64,000 nt of DNA, from assembly GCA_020630975.1 (NCBI GenBank), contig JAHDID010000002.1:232399-296398 (forward strand), read 5' to 3'. Positions 27,864 through 35,568 of the stretch are shown one piece after another. The notes under the pieces were generated by a model. The model did not search any database. It saw only the letters and a list, made by a program, of their open reading frames with translations, and had not been told where the DNA came from. Every line of letters begins with the position of its first letter. The stretch's first letter is position 1. A program made the translations under genes and the position numbers. This stretch comes from Verrucomicrobiota bacterium. GTDB taxonomy: Bacteria > Verrucomicrobiota > Verrucomicrobiia > Verrucomicrobiales > DEV007.

Positions 27864-27922
27864 ATTGTACCCTATTCAGTCTGGATTGTACCCTATTGAA
27901 TCCGGACTGTACCCTATTGAAT
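27864..27922 (-). repeat. 21-bp tandem repeat (3 copies), locus 3
   Basis: Three copies with exact 21-bp periodicity, separated by TCTGG and CCGG-type linkers. The array starts 2 bp past the rseP stop and ends 27 bp before the CNB-domain gene, in the common orientation. Confidence 0.88.
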
Positions 27923-27924
27923 CG

Positions 27925-29409
27925 CTATGATTTCGGCAGGGGTTCCCAGCGTACGTCGTATTTTTCCTTCTGGCCAGGTAGGCGATCGCCGACATCCTTG
28001 AGACTGATGAAGATCATGAAGCCGAAGAGCAGCATGACAAAGGTCGTCTGCAGGATCTCGAGTAGCTTCACCGGTGTTGGCTTACGGCGAATCCACTCGG
28101 TAGTGGCCATCACGATGTGACCACCGTCCAGCACTGGAAAGGGCATCAGGTTGAGGATCGCGAGGTTCACATTGAGCAGGGCGCCGAATAGAAGCACGGT
28201 GCGCCAGCCATCTTCCTGCATGAGGAAATCCATGAGAATACCGACGATACCGACTGGACCGCTGAGATGGCCACCAGACACGCCGGACTTGGTGTTAAAG
28301 ACTTTCTGTAGCGTGCGATAGATCGACAGGGCGCTGTCTTTGATGATCTTGGCCGGGCTCTCGGAGGTCAGCCAGTGCTCACCGCGGTAGTCGAAAGAGA
28401 TACCGACCATGGGTGGCTTTTCATTGAAGGCCGCTAGGGCTTCTTCGTTTTCGATCTCGACATGCTCCGGCGGTCTAGGGGTGAATTTGACATCGATGGT
28501 CTCCTCGCCGCGCTTGATGCCGAGGATGGTCACTTTACCCTGTTCCCAAGGGTAGGCTTGCACTTCATCCGAGTATTTCACAGGTTTGCCATCGATTGAT
28601 ATGATGCGGTCGCCGCCTTGTAGGCCTGCTACTTCACCAGGACCATTAGGCGACACTTTATCGACGATAGCTGTCGTGCGTGGGCCGATGCCGATCGTTG
28701 GTAGCGGCGGCCTATTGAATATAGCGCCTAGTACTTTGGCCCCTCCACCTTCAGCTTTTTTCGGTTTGGGTTTTTCGATGGGCACCTGGACGGTTATTTC
28801 CTTTCCGTCGCGCTCGAGCACGAGATCAGTCATGCCAAACTCCGAGGACATGATCTGCCACTGCACGGAGCGGCCCATACCGCCGAATTTTTCGATCTCG
28901 GTGCCGCCGACAGCTTTGATTTTATCGCCCACTTTGATTCCCGCTTTCTCGGCTATGCTGCCTTCCACCACTCGGCCGACCATAGTAGTCATCTCGCGCT
29001 CAGTTTTGGGATACTTCACACCCCATGCGATTACCGCGAAGACTACGGCGAGCAGAAAGCTGAATAGCGGACCAGCTGCGGCTACGATGATCTTGTCGAG
29101 AGGGGAGATGGGTGGCAGCTCCTCTTTCACATCGTCGTCCACTTTGCCCTCGATGCTCTCCATGGTGACCATCTGTGGCAGCGAGACAAAGCCGCCCGCA
29201 GGGATAGAGCCTAGGCCGTACTGCACGCCATTGACGGTCTTTTTCCAGATGGGCTTGCCGAACCAGATCTGAAAGCGATCTACCACCAAGCCGCGCCAGC
29301 GAGCTGCGATGTAGTGGCCGTACTCGTGTACGAGGATCATGAAGTTGAAAATCATCAGGACCAGGAAGAGAACTCCGATGAACCTGAGGACGACTAGTAC
29401 GGTATCCAT
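27925..29409 (-). CDS. rseP: Site-2 protease RseP (RIP metalloprotease)
   Basis: 494 residues. RseP cuts membrane-embedded anti-sigma factors and leftover signal peptides. The zinc site HEYGHY lies near residue 28 and the third ligand region LNLMPFPVLDGGH near 427. Two PDZ-like domains lie between them (about 130-215 and 230-310: GRVVEGSIAEKAGIKVGDKI; VSPNGPGEVAGLQGGDRI). At least four membrane helices are visible. The ends of the family are complete. Confidence 0.94.
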   Translation of the reverse strand: MDTVLVVLRFIGVLFLVLMIFNFMILVHEYGHYIAARWRGLVVDRFQIWFGKPIWKKTVNGVQYGLGSIPAGGFVSLPQMVTMESIEGKVDDDVKEELPPISPLDKIIVAAAGPLFSFLLAVVFAVIAWGVKYPKTEREMTTMVGRVVEGSIAEKAGIKVGDKIKAVGGTEIEKFGGMGRSVQWQIMSSEFGMTDLVLERDGKEITVQVPIEKPKPKKAEGGGAKVLGAIFNRPPLPTIGIGPRTTAIVDKVSPNGPGEVAGLQGGDRIISIDGKPVKYSDEVQAYPWEQGKVTILGIKRGEETIDVKFTPRPPEHVEIENEEALAAFNEKPPMVGISFDYRGEHWLTSESPAKIIKDSALSIYRTLQKVFNTKSGVSGGHLSGPVGIVGILMDFLMQEDGWRTVLLFGALLNVNLAILNLMPFPVLDGGHIVMATTEWIRRKPTPVKLLEILQTTFVMLLFGFMIFISLKDVGDRLPGQKEKYDVRWEPLPKS

Positions 29410-29529
29410 AAAAACGAAAAAACTAATGTGAGCTAAGAGGCGCCAGAAAAGCGCCGGAAACTATAACACTCTGCCAGCTAGTAGCGACTTGAATTCACTA
29501 CGATTTCTAGGGAAGCTAAGAGGCTAAGA

Positions 29530-29982
29530 ATGAGGGTGCTTTTGCAAAGAGTCAGCCGTGCTGAGGTGACAGTGGCTGGAGAAACGAAGGGAAAGATCGA
29601 TGCTGGGCTACTGATCTTGCTCGGCATCGAGGCTGCAGATACGGCTGAGGATATCGAGTGGCTGGTGCGCAAAATCCTGTCTCTGCGGATCTTTGAGGAT
29701 GCGGATGGCAAGATGAACGCCTCGGTGATGGATACCGATGGTGAGCTACTAGTGGTCAGCCAATTCACCCTACATGCTCGGGTGAAAAAGGGCACGCGGC
29801 CCAGCTTTGATAAGGCCGCTCGGCCAGAGATCGCCATTCCGCTGTATGAGGCATTTGTCGCAGCGCTGGAAAAGCAGTCGGGCAAGCCGGTGCCCACGGG
29901 CGAATTTGGCGCGCACATGGAGGTGGCACTGGTCAATGATGGCCCGGTGACGATCTGGATCGATTCGCAGAATCGGGAGTGA
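29530..29982 (+). CDS. dtd: D-aminoacyl-tRNA deacylase
   Basis: 150 residues. Dtd hydrolyses D-aminoacyl-tRNAs and Gly-tRNA(Ala). It starts with the family sequence [15 protein letters not shown] and has the two active-site motifs, VVSQFTLHA near residue 77 and NDGPVTIWI near 136 (Gly-cisPro). The length matches the family exactly. Divergent from rseP, with 120 bp between the starts. Confidence 0.95.
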   Translation: MRVLLQRVSRAEVTVAGETKGKIDAGLLILLGIEAADTAEDIEWLVRKILSLRIFEDADGKMNASVMDTDGELLVVSQFTLHARVKKGTRPSFDKAARPEIAIPLYEAFVAALEKQSGKPVPTGEFGAHMEVALVNDGPVTIWIDSQNRE

Positions 29983-30039
29983 TATCGAGTGGCGGGGCTT
30001 TTTTCTAAGAGTGCGATGCGTCAGTTCGTTATGCCTTGA

Positions 30040-30303
30040 GTGAGAACCCACTCAACATCTCTCGCACTGGTAGCCCCTCTGGGCCTAGCTCTGGCTATGG
30101 TCAGCTGTGGCTCGACGTCGACTCAGGCCCCGCTGCCGACGAAAAGCTACCCTGCCGACACCGAGCGTGTGGTAGAGGTGCTAGATCCCTACGGCACGAC
30201 TGGGCCGACGTGGAAGAAGGAAGGCACGATAGTGGTGAAGCCGCTACCGGCTAATAAGCGTGAGCTAGAAGATCCAGCCGTGATCGTGAAGCCTCTGCGC
30301 TAA
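30040..30303 (+). CDS. Small lipoprotein
   Basis: 87 residues starting at a GTG. The signal sequence ends in a lipobox (LALAMVSCGS, Cys near residue 23), followed by a short Pro/Lys-rich tail with repeated VVKPL elements (GTIVVKPLPANK; AVIVKPLR). No family is recognised. It starts 57 bp past dtd and could be in its transcript. Confidence 0.7.
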   Translation: MRTHSTSLALVAPLGLALAMVSCGSTSTQAPLPTKSYPADTERVVEVLDPYGTTGPTWKKEGTIVVKPLPANKRELEDPAVIVKPLR

Positions 30304-30375
30304 AAAGAAACTTTAGGGCAAGAAAGTGGTGGCAAGTGGCCAACGAGGGCCTAAACTCTCCACCCGATCTATTTC

Positions 30376-30450
30376 GCGCGGTTAGCTCAGGGGTAGAGCG
30401 CATGCTTCACACGCATGATGTCACTGGTTCAAATCCAGTATCGCGCACCA
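30376..30450 (+). tRNA. tRNA-Val (CAC)
   Basis: 75 nt. Acceptor arms GCGCGGT and ATCGCGC pair (one G-T); D arm TAGCTCAGGGGTAGAGC; anticodon stem CATGC/GCATG with loop TTCACAC, anticodon CAC; T arm GGTTCAAATCC. The 3' CCA is encoded, unlike in the other three tRNAs of the window. A terminator follows at once. Confidence 0.96.
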
Positions 30451-30455
30451 TTTTT

Positions 30456-30488
30456 CCTCTGCCCCGAGGTTGAGACAGAGGTTTTTTC
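30456..30488 (+). terminator. Terminator downstream of tRNA-Val
   Basis: Arms CCTCTG and CAGAGG with a 14-nt loop are followed by six T, starting 6 bp past the tRNA end. Confidence 0.75.
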
Positions 30489-30571
30489 TGTGTTCTGTTT
30501 TTTTATTCCTGAGACGTAGCTGAACTGTAGCTAAACTCAAATTGGTCGTAGCTACAGTTCCACCAGACGCT

Positions 30572-31000
30572 CTAGATACTGCGATGGCGCTCTCTGTCGC
30601 CACCACCTTTGCGGGAGCCTTTGCCGCCACCGCCGCCGCGACGATTGTTGTCGTAGCCGCCACCGCCGCCTCTGCGACCGCCGCCACCACCACCACCGTA
30701 GCCACCGCCGCCGTAGCCGCCGCCACCGTAGCCACCACCACCGCCTGAGTTGCGTGGTGGGCGGTCCTCTGCCTCGCTGATGCGAAGTGGACGACCATTG
30801 AAATCGCAGCCATCGAGAGCTGCGATCGCAGCTTCGCCGAGGTCTCTAGAAGCCATCTCTACGAAGGCAAATCCTCTGGTCTCGCCTGTCTCTCGATCGA
30901 GGGGCATGTGGATGTTGGCGATGGGTTCGAATTCGACCAAGATTTCTCTTAGCTCTGCCTCATTGGTTCCGTATGGCATATTGCCGATGTATAACTTCAT
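30572..31000 (-). CDS. Glycine-rich RRM RNA-binding protein
   Basis: 142 residues. An RRM domain occupies about 1-80, with RNP2 LYIGNM at residues 3-8 and RNP1 RGFAFVEM at about 43-50. A Gly/Arg/Tyr-rich tail (repeats of YGGGG, then RRGGGGG) makes up the last 60 residues. This is the common bacterial cold-inducible RbpA-like layout, likely an RNA chaperone. The ATG at 31000 was chosen because it starts exactly at the RRM; longer frames upstream lack similarity. Confidence 0.93.
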   Translation of the reverse strand: MKLYIGNMPYGTNEAELREILVEFEPIANIHMPLDRETGETRGFAFVEMASRDLGEAAIAALDGCDFNGRPLRISEAEDRPPRNSGGGGGYGGGGYGGGGYGGGGGGGRRGGGGGYDNNRRGGGGGKGSRKGGGDRERHRSI

Positions 31001-31431
31001 TGATGTCTTTTTCTGAATGTTGGTGTGCAGCGGGCGGGGCGCCCAAAACTGCTCTCTCGTCGGGAAATTCAGAAAAGATGCCAATCAAATACAAATCACC
31101 GTTGGAAAGGAAGGGCCACAGACGCCCTTCGGAGCCAATAGAGTGCGCTACCTTTGGCGATTGCCCAAACGGTTTTTTCGTAGGGTTGCGCTGGGAGTGC
31201 CCGAATAAAGAAGCCGAGAGAGCAGGATTCCAAACCCATGGGTCGGTTTTCAAGACTATGTGTAGACCGCCGAGGGCAAAAATAGCTCAAGCTACCAAAC
31301 AGCTCGTAGCCGGCACCTCAACAATCAAAAATAGCCTGTTCGCCAATCGCCATTCCACTCTACCCGCCGCCAAAACCCAAGCAGATTGTCGAATGCTGAT
31401 CGACTAGTGCTGATTGTTGAAATCGTAAAAG
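31001..31431. other. 431-bp intergenic region with a possible tRNA relic
   Basis: Frames here are short and do not resemble proteins. At about 31209-31245 the sequence GGATTCCAAACCCATGGG looks like a decayed T-arm of a minus-strand tRNA, resembling the GGATTCGAACCCA of the tRNA-Ser 220 bp away; the rest of a cloverleaf is not evident. The region includes the 5' leader of the RRM gene. Confidence 0.35.
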
Positions 31432-31521
31432 CAGAGAGAGTGGGATTCGAACCCACGGTAGGGTATTAGCCTACACTCGATTTCGAATCGAGCGCCTTCA
31501 ACCGGACTCAGCCATCTCTCC
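31432..31521 (-). tRNA. tRNA-Ser (CGA)
   Basis: 90 nt with the long variable arm of class II tRNAs. Acceptor GGAGAGA/TCTCTCT; anticodon stem CTCGA/TCGAG with loop TTCGAAA, anticodon CGA; T arm GGGTTCGAATCCC; discriminator G as expected for serine. CCA is not encoded. Confidence 0.95.
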
Positions 31522-31627
31522 TTTTCGTGAGGGGCGATGAATCTAGCGCCTATCGGCATCGCATGCAACGGGAATGCGCTGTCAGCTGGGTTTGACCTCG
31601 GCTACCGATCGGATCAGTCTTTCTATC

Positions 31628-32323
31628 ATGAAGACGTTTCAGCCCTTTTTTCTCGTTGTTTTGATCACTCTCACCTCGGCTACTAGCCAAGCTGGCGAGT
31701 GGCGTTCGATCTTTGATGGTGAAACTCTGGATGGCTGGTCCTGCATCCAAGAGGGTGTCTTTCAGGTAGAGGATGGGGCGATCGTAGCGACCAATACGGA
31801 AGCCGATCCGATACCCGACAATCGCTTTTTGATCTGGCAGGGTGGTAAACCTGGGGATTTCGATTTGAAACTGAAATTCAAAATCGAAGGACCAGATCGC
31901 GCCAACTCAGGCATCCAGTTTCGCGGTACCACGGATGACACTGGGCACCTGATCGGCTATCAGGCAGATATCGACCGAGCCGGTAAATGGCTGGGCGCTC
32001 TCTACGATGAGCACACAGGTCGCAAAGCTCTGGCCAAGCGTGGCGAAAGGACCGTCATCAGCTACGAAGGCGATCGCGAGACTACCGAGCTAGCGGATGC
32101 CGCAGAGCTGATGGCCGGTGTGGATCTGGATGGATGGAATGAATATCACATCTCAGCTCGCGGGCACCGCATCACTCTACGCATCAATGGGGTGGTGATG
32201 TGTGAGGTCATCGACGAGGAGCAGGGCGAGTTCGACCCCGCAGGGCTTCTGGCGTTGCAGATTCACAAAGGGCCACCGATGGTGATCCGCTTTAAAGATA
32301 TCCAAATCCTCGAAGACAAATAA
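31628..32323 (+). CDS. Secreted DUF1080 (3-keto-disaccharide hydrolase-like) protein
   Basis: 231 residues with a signal peptide (PFFLVVLITLTSATSQAG) and one DUF1080 domain, a concanavalin-like beta-sandwich very common in PVC bacteria. The domain start is SIFDGETLDGWS; the central GPDRANSGIQFRG and the end GLLALQIHKGPPMVIRFKDI are typical. DUF1080 members are annotated as 3-keto-disaccharide hydrolases, acting on oxidised sugars outside the cytoplasm. The ATG at 31628 fits the signal peptide. Confidence 0.92.
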   Translation: MKTFQPFFLVVLITLTSATSQAGEWRSIFDGETLDGWSCIQEGVFQVEDGAIVATNTEADPIPDNRFLIWQGGKPGDFDLKLKFKIEGPDRANSGIQFRGTTDDTGHLIGYQADIDRAGKWLGALYDEHTGRKALAKRGERTVISYEGDRETTELADAAELMAGVDLDGWNEYHISARGHRITLRINGVVMCEVIDEEQGEFDPAGLLALQIHKGPPMVIRFKDIQILEDK

Positions 32324-32328
32324 GACAA

Positions 32329-32853
32329 ATGAAAATACTAGCATTCGGTGGCTCCACCAGCTCAGCTTCGATCAACCGTGTCTTTGCCAACTATGTAGCG
32401 GGCCTAGTGCCTGAGGCTGAGGTGACGGATCTGGATCTCCGCCAGTATCAGATACCGATCTACAGTATCGACGAGGAAGAGGAGAATGGTATACCTGCTG
32501 TGATAAAAGACTTCATCGCTCTGGTCGCGGCGCACGATGCTCTGGTGATATCGCTGGCCGAGCACAATGGCTCCTACGCCGCTGCCTATAAAAACCTAGT
32601 CGACTGGGCGACTCGTGAGGAATACCAAGTCTGGGCCAATAAACCGATGCTACTGCTAGCCACCTCTCCGGGAGGGCGTGGTGGCGCCTCCGTGCTAGCC
32701 GCTGCCGAGTCCAGTTACCCTAGGCTCGGTGCCGATCTCAAAGCGACGTTTTCACTGCCATCGTTCAACGATAATTTTTCTACGGAAGAGGGGGTGCTAG
32801 ATGCAGATTTGCAGAAACAATTGAGCGACGCTGTGGCAGCGCTGCTGGGTTGA
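32329..32853 (+). CDS. NADPH-dependent FMN reductase family protein
   Basis: 174 residues of flavodoxin-like fold. FMN-phosphate loop near the N-terminus (FGGSTSSASINR), the middle ISLAEHNGSYAAAYKNLVDW with the family PEYNGS-like loop (AEHNGSY here), and ATSPGGRGGASVL. It would reduce quinones, chromate or azo compounds, or supply reduced flavin. Starts 5 bp after the DUF1080 stop, so an operon is likely. Confidence 0.92.
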   Translation: MKILAFGGSTSSASINRVFANYVAGLVPEAEVTDLDLRQYQIPIYSIDEEEENGIPAVIKDFIALVAAHDALVISLAEHNGSYAAAYKNLVDWATREEYQVWANKPMLLLATSPGGRGGASVLAAAESSYPRLGADLKATFSLPSFNDNFSTEEGVLDADLQKQLSDAVAALLG

Positions 32854-32899
32854 TAAACAATCAACAATCCCCTCAGTCTTTGTGACGGCGGAGGTAGAG

Positions 32900-33230
32900 T
32901 CTTTTGGCTGTTTTCAACTGCCTAGCTAGCCCAACACACACTACCCAGCTGATCCAACGTAGCGGCATTTCTAAAAATGCCGACCATCATGCCCTAAGAA
33001 AAAGCCGACGAAGACATCGGCGCTCCCAGGAGCCACTACCTTACTACCCCAGCCACAAAGCATCCCGACTGGGAGGGGCTGTTTTCAACTGCCCGGCAAC
33101 CCCAGCCATCATCACCCAGCCTAAAAAAAGTGGCGGCGAGCGTCAGCGAGTGCTCCCCCCACATCCCTGCGCTACAAAACTCCTCAGACCCCCCGCCACC
33201 ATCCACCCGAGACCGCCGACGTCTCCGTCT
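32900..33230. repeat. Dispersed palindromic repeat cluster including one copy of the 129-bp unit
   Basis: From left to right: a diverged GGCTGTTTTCAACTGCC hairpin, an inverted GGCATTT-type hairpin (GCATTTCTAAAAATGC), a GCCGACG-type hairpin with GCTCCCAGG tail (about 33004-33030), then one full copy of the unit that is tandemly repeated at 34131-34640. Frames through it are artefacts of the repeat. Confidence 0.8.
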
Positions 33231-33248
33231 GCTATCAATACCAGTAGG

Positions 33249-33959
33249 CTAGAAAAAAGACTTCTCCCACAGGGTTATCATGGCCCGAGTGGGCACAAAA
33301 ATAGCCACATCGATAGGATGGATGCCGCCGTCTTCTGTTTCGATGAAATTAGCTGGCTTAGTATCGGTTATCGCGACGGTTCGCTTTTGGCTATACCAAA
33401 AGCCATCGGCCATTTTTTCAAAGCCGATGCGGCGCACAAATTGATTGGTACGGTAGCGCGCAGGGATCGCTCCCCGGATGTAGGGCTGAGAAATGATCAA
33501 TGAATTACGCGAGGCACTGATTCCTTCGAGGTACACCTGATCTCCGAACACCTCATTATGTAGTTGCATCCTTTCTAGATACTCAGCTGGAGTTGCGTCG
33601 TCGGTGGCCACACGGATCTCACCGTCGACTCGGACTACTGCGCGCCCGTATTGACCAGCATGATCAGGATGCGTTTCCTTATAGATTCGCCAATTACCTT
33701 TGGTCGATATGTCCTCGGCCAGGTAAACTTCGTGTTCGCCACCTCCGTCTAGTCTACGACCGAAACGGGTGCGATCAAAAATGGGAACTCTTCCGTTCTC
33801 TCCGATAATTCGGAATTGCTCTTGGATGGCTGCTTGATTTCCTCTGAGAGTCTCGCTAGGCGGTTCCTCTCGAATTGTGCCACAACTTCCTCCAAAGAGG
33901 TCGAGGGCTGATTCAAGCGAATCTCGCGAACCTGATCTGGTGTTAGCACTTTCATCCAC
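33249..33959 (-). CDS. Putative polyvalent-protein-type kinase-like domain protein
   Basis: 236 residues. The conserved run GGGEHEVYLAED ... WRIYKETHPDHAGQYG (Lys after a glycine-rich loop), then ATPAEYLERMQLHNEVFGDQVYLEG and the catalytic-loop-like TDTKPANFIETEDGGIHPIDVAI with Asp, Asn and a second Asp. This arrangement resembles the kinase-like domain found in phage and plasmid polyvalent proteins. Here it is stand-alone; it may be a residue of a larger mobile-element protein. The AT-rich sequence and the repeats on both sides support foreign origin. The family assignment is from memory of motifs, not a search. Confidence 0.6.
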   Translation of the reverse strand: MDESANTRSGSRDSLESALDLFGGSCGTIREEPPSETLRGNQAAIQEQFRIIGENGRVPIFDRTRFGRRLDGGGEHEVYLAEDISTKGNWRIYKETHPDHAGQYGRAVVRVDGEIRVATDDATPAEYLERMQLHNEVFGDQVYLEGISASRNSLIISQPYIRGAIPARYRTNQFVRRIGFEKMADGFWYSQKRTVAITDTKPANFIETEDGGIHPIDVAIFVPTRAMITLWEKSFF

Positions 33960-34130
33960 CTGCGAAATTAAGTTATAAAATCTGAACTTACAAATAGCAA
34001 GGCGAACAGCACTTAGCTTCTAGCCGTAAGCCCATCACCCTTTCTACGAGACAAACCCATACCATTCCCCAAACTTCAGCTCGCTCGCAGGAGCTTTAGC
34101 TGAGGAGAGTGCGCCGCCAGGCCATTCACC

Positions 34131-34640
34131 CCCAGCCACAAAGCATCCCGACTGGGAAGGACTGTTTTCAACTGCCCGGCAACCCCAGCCATCATCCCCC
34201 AGCCAAAAAAGTGGCGGCGAGCATCAGCGAGTGCTCCCACATCCCTTCGCCCACAACCCCAGCCACAAAGCATCCCGACTGGGAGGGGCTGTTTTCAACT
34301 GCCCGACAACCCCAGCCATCATCACCCAGCCCAAAAAAAGTGGCGGCGAGCATCAGCGAGTGCCCCCACATCCCTTCGCCCACTACCCCAGCCACAAAGC
34401 ATCCCGACTGGGAGGGGCTGTTTTCAACTGCCCGGCAACCCCAGCCATCATCACCCAGCCCAAAAAAAGTGGCGGCGAGCATCAGCGAGTGCCCCCACAT
34501 CCCTTCGCCCACTACCCCAGCCACAAAGCATCCCGACTGGGAGGGGCTGTTTTCAACTGCCCGGCAACCCCAGCCATCATCACCCAACCCAAAAAAGTGG
34601 CGGCGAGCATCAGCGAGTGCTCCCCCCACATCCCTGCGCG
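34131..34640 (+). repeat. Tandem array of a 127-129-bp unit (4 copies)
   Basis: The start of each unit (AGCCACAAAGCATCCCGACT) recurs at 34134, 34261, 34390 and 34519, i.e. spacings of 127, 129 and 129 bp. The last three copies are almost identical. Each unit holds a hairpin (arms GGGCTGTT/AACTGCCC around TTC, one mismatch) and a GAGCA/TGCTC hairpin. Single copies occur at 33051 (same strand), 46800 and 47885 (opposite strand). Confidence 0.93.
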
Positions 34641-34679
34641 ATCCCCCAGGAGTTCCGCGTTCCACCGCCGCTCCCCCAC

Positions 34680-35315
34680 CTAAAACGTCCCCACCAAAGG
34701 CACACGAGTCTCCGAAAGCGGCAGCACATCAGCCAGCTCATAGACATTCTTATACCCATAGCCGCTCAGATTGATAAACGTCGGGATATTCAGCGCCAAC
34801 GGCGGTGCCTTCGAGACCAACGCCGCCATCTCCGTGCCCGGCTGATCAGCCACGAAGTTATTGTTACAGTAGATCAAGATCCGCGTCTCCTTACTGGGGA
34901 TCACTTCAGCCAGCTTCTTCTCGGTGAAATCCGAGAAATTCAGATGCACCGCCCCTTCGATATGCACCTCATCAAAGGCCGCCTTCGATCGGGTATCCAG
35001 CACCATCGTTCCCTTCTGCTTCGCCATCTCTAGAAACCGCTCCACCGACACCAGTCGACTCTGCCGCTCCTCAAACACCTCTCCCGACAGATCGAGAAAC
35101 TGATCAAACCGAATCTGCGGATTGATAGACGACGAAAGCAGCACCGAGGCTGAAGCCGATCCACGCTTCGATCTCACCCACTCCTCTCCACCCACGAGCC
35201 AGCTCGTAGCAGTAAATAGGATAGCGGCGCCTGCAGCCACCAACCCCAATCCCCCAGCCACACCGATCTTAGCCCTGACTCTACGCACTCCAAATCTGAC
35301 AATATCTTTTTTCAT
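34680..35315 (-). CDS. Membrane-anchored rhodanese-like protein
   Basis: 211 residues: an N-terminal membrane helix (GVAGGLGLVAAGAAILFTATSW), then a linker and a rhodanese domain (about 95-200) with MVLDTRSKAAFDEVHIEGAVHLN and the sulfur-carrying Cys in ILIYCNNNFVAD. Rhodaneses transfer sulfane sulfur. It lies only 253 bp from the phosphorothioation locus but is divergent, so a role in supplying sulfur there is possible but unproven. The ATG at 35315 was chosen over one at 35357 because it gives a basic start (MKKDIVRFGVRRVR) directly before the helix. Confidence 0.85.
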   Translation of the reverse strand: MKKDIVRFGVRRVRAKIGVAGGLGLVAAGAAILFTATSWLVGGEEWVRSKRGSASASVLLSSSINPQIRFDQFLDLSGEVFEERQSRLVSVERFLEMAKQKGTMVLDTRSKAAFDEVHIEGAVHLNFSDFTEKKLAEVIPSKETRILIYCNNNFVADQPGTEMAALVSKAPPLALNIPTFINLSGYGYKNVYELADVLPLSETRVPLVGTF

Positions 35316-35451
35316 ACCCCAAACCCTACCGGCCTCACCCGAGAATGTGTCAGCCACTCGTCAAAGGATTGTAAGAAAAATGTAAATAGGCGAGAGCCAC
35401 CGGGATAACCAACGCCCCCGGTCGGCTATCCCAGCCCCTGCCAAAAAAACA

Positions 35452-35490
35452 GCCGACGAGGACGTCAGCGCTCCCAGGTCGGATCCACTC
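35452..35490 (+). repeat. Single GCCGACG-type hairpin with GCTCCCAGG tail
   Basis: Arms GCCGACG and CGTCAGC around AGGA (one mismatch), followed by GCTCCCAGG. It belongs to the same hairpin series as at 33004, 46724, 49184 and elsewhere, and sits between the rhodanese gene and the phosphorothioation locus. Confidence 0.75.
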
Positions 35491-35568
35491 CCCCTCTCAA
35501 ATATATCAAAGCCCCCTTTGCGTCCTTACTTACTGGCAAAACCGACTTTCTACACTTTATGTTCAGCC

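Noticed and set aside
27864..27922. Short CRISPR from the three 21-bp copies
   Set aside because: The linkers are only about 4-6 bp, far too short for spacers, and the same motif is found in pairs elsewhere.
30421..30813. Alanine/valine-rich frame on the minus strand
   Set aside because: It is the shadow of the glycine-rich tail of the RRM protein in another frame and covers the tRNA-Val terminator.
31017..31208. Short frames between the RRM gene and tRNA-Ser
   Set aside because: No similarity, no ribosome-binding context, and the region looks like leader and decayed DNA.
34131..34640. CRISPR-like array
   Set aside because: Whole 127-129-bp units repeat head to tail without short constant repeats alternating with unique spacers, and no cas genes are present.
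34109..34774. Long open frames on both strands across the tandem repeat array
   Set aside because: They exist because the 129-bp unit is a multiple of three and lacks stops; the peptides only repeat the unit and match no protein pattern.
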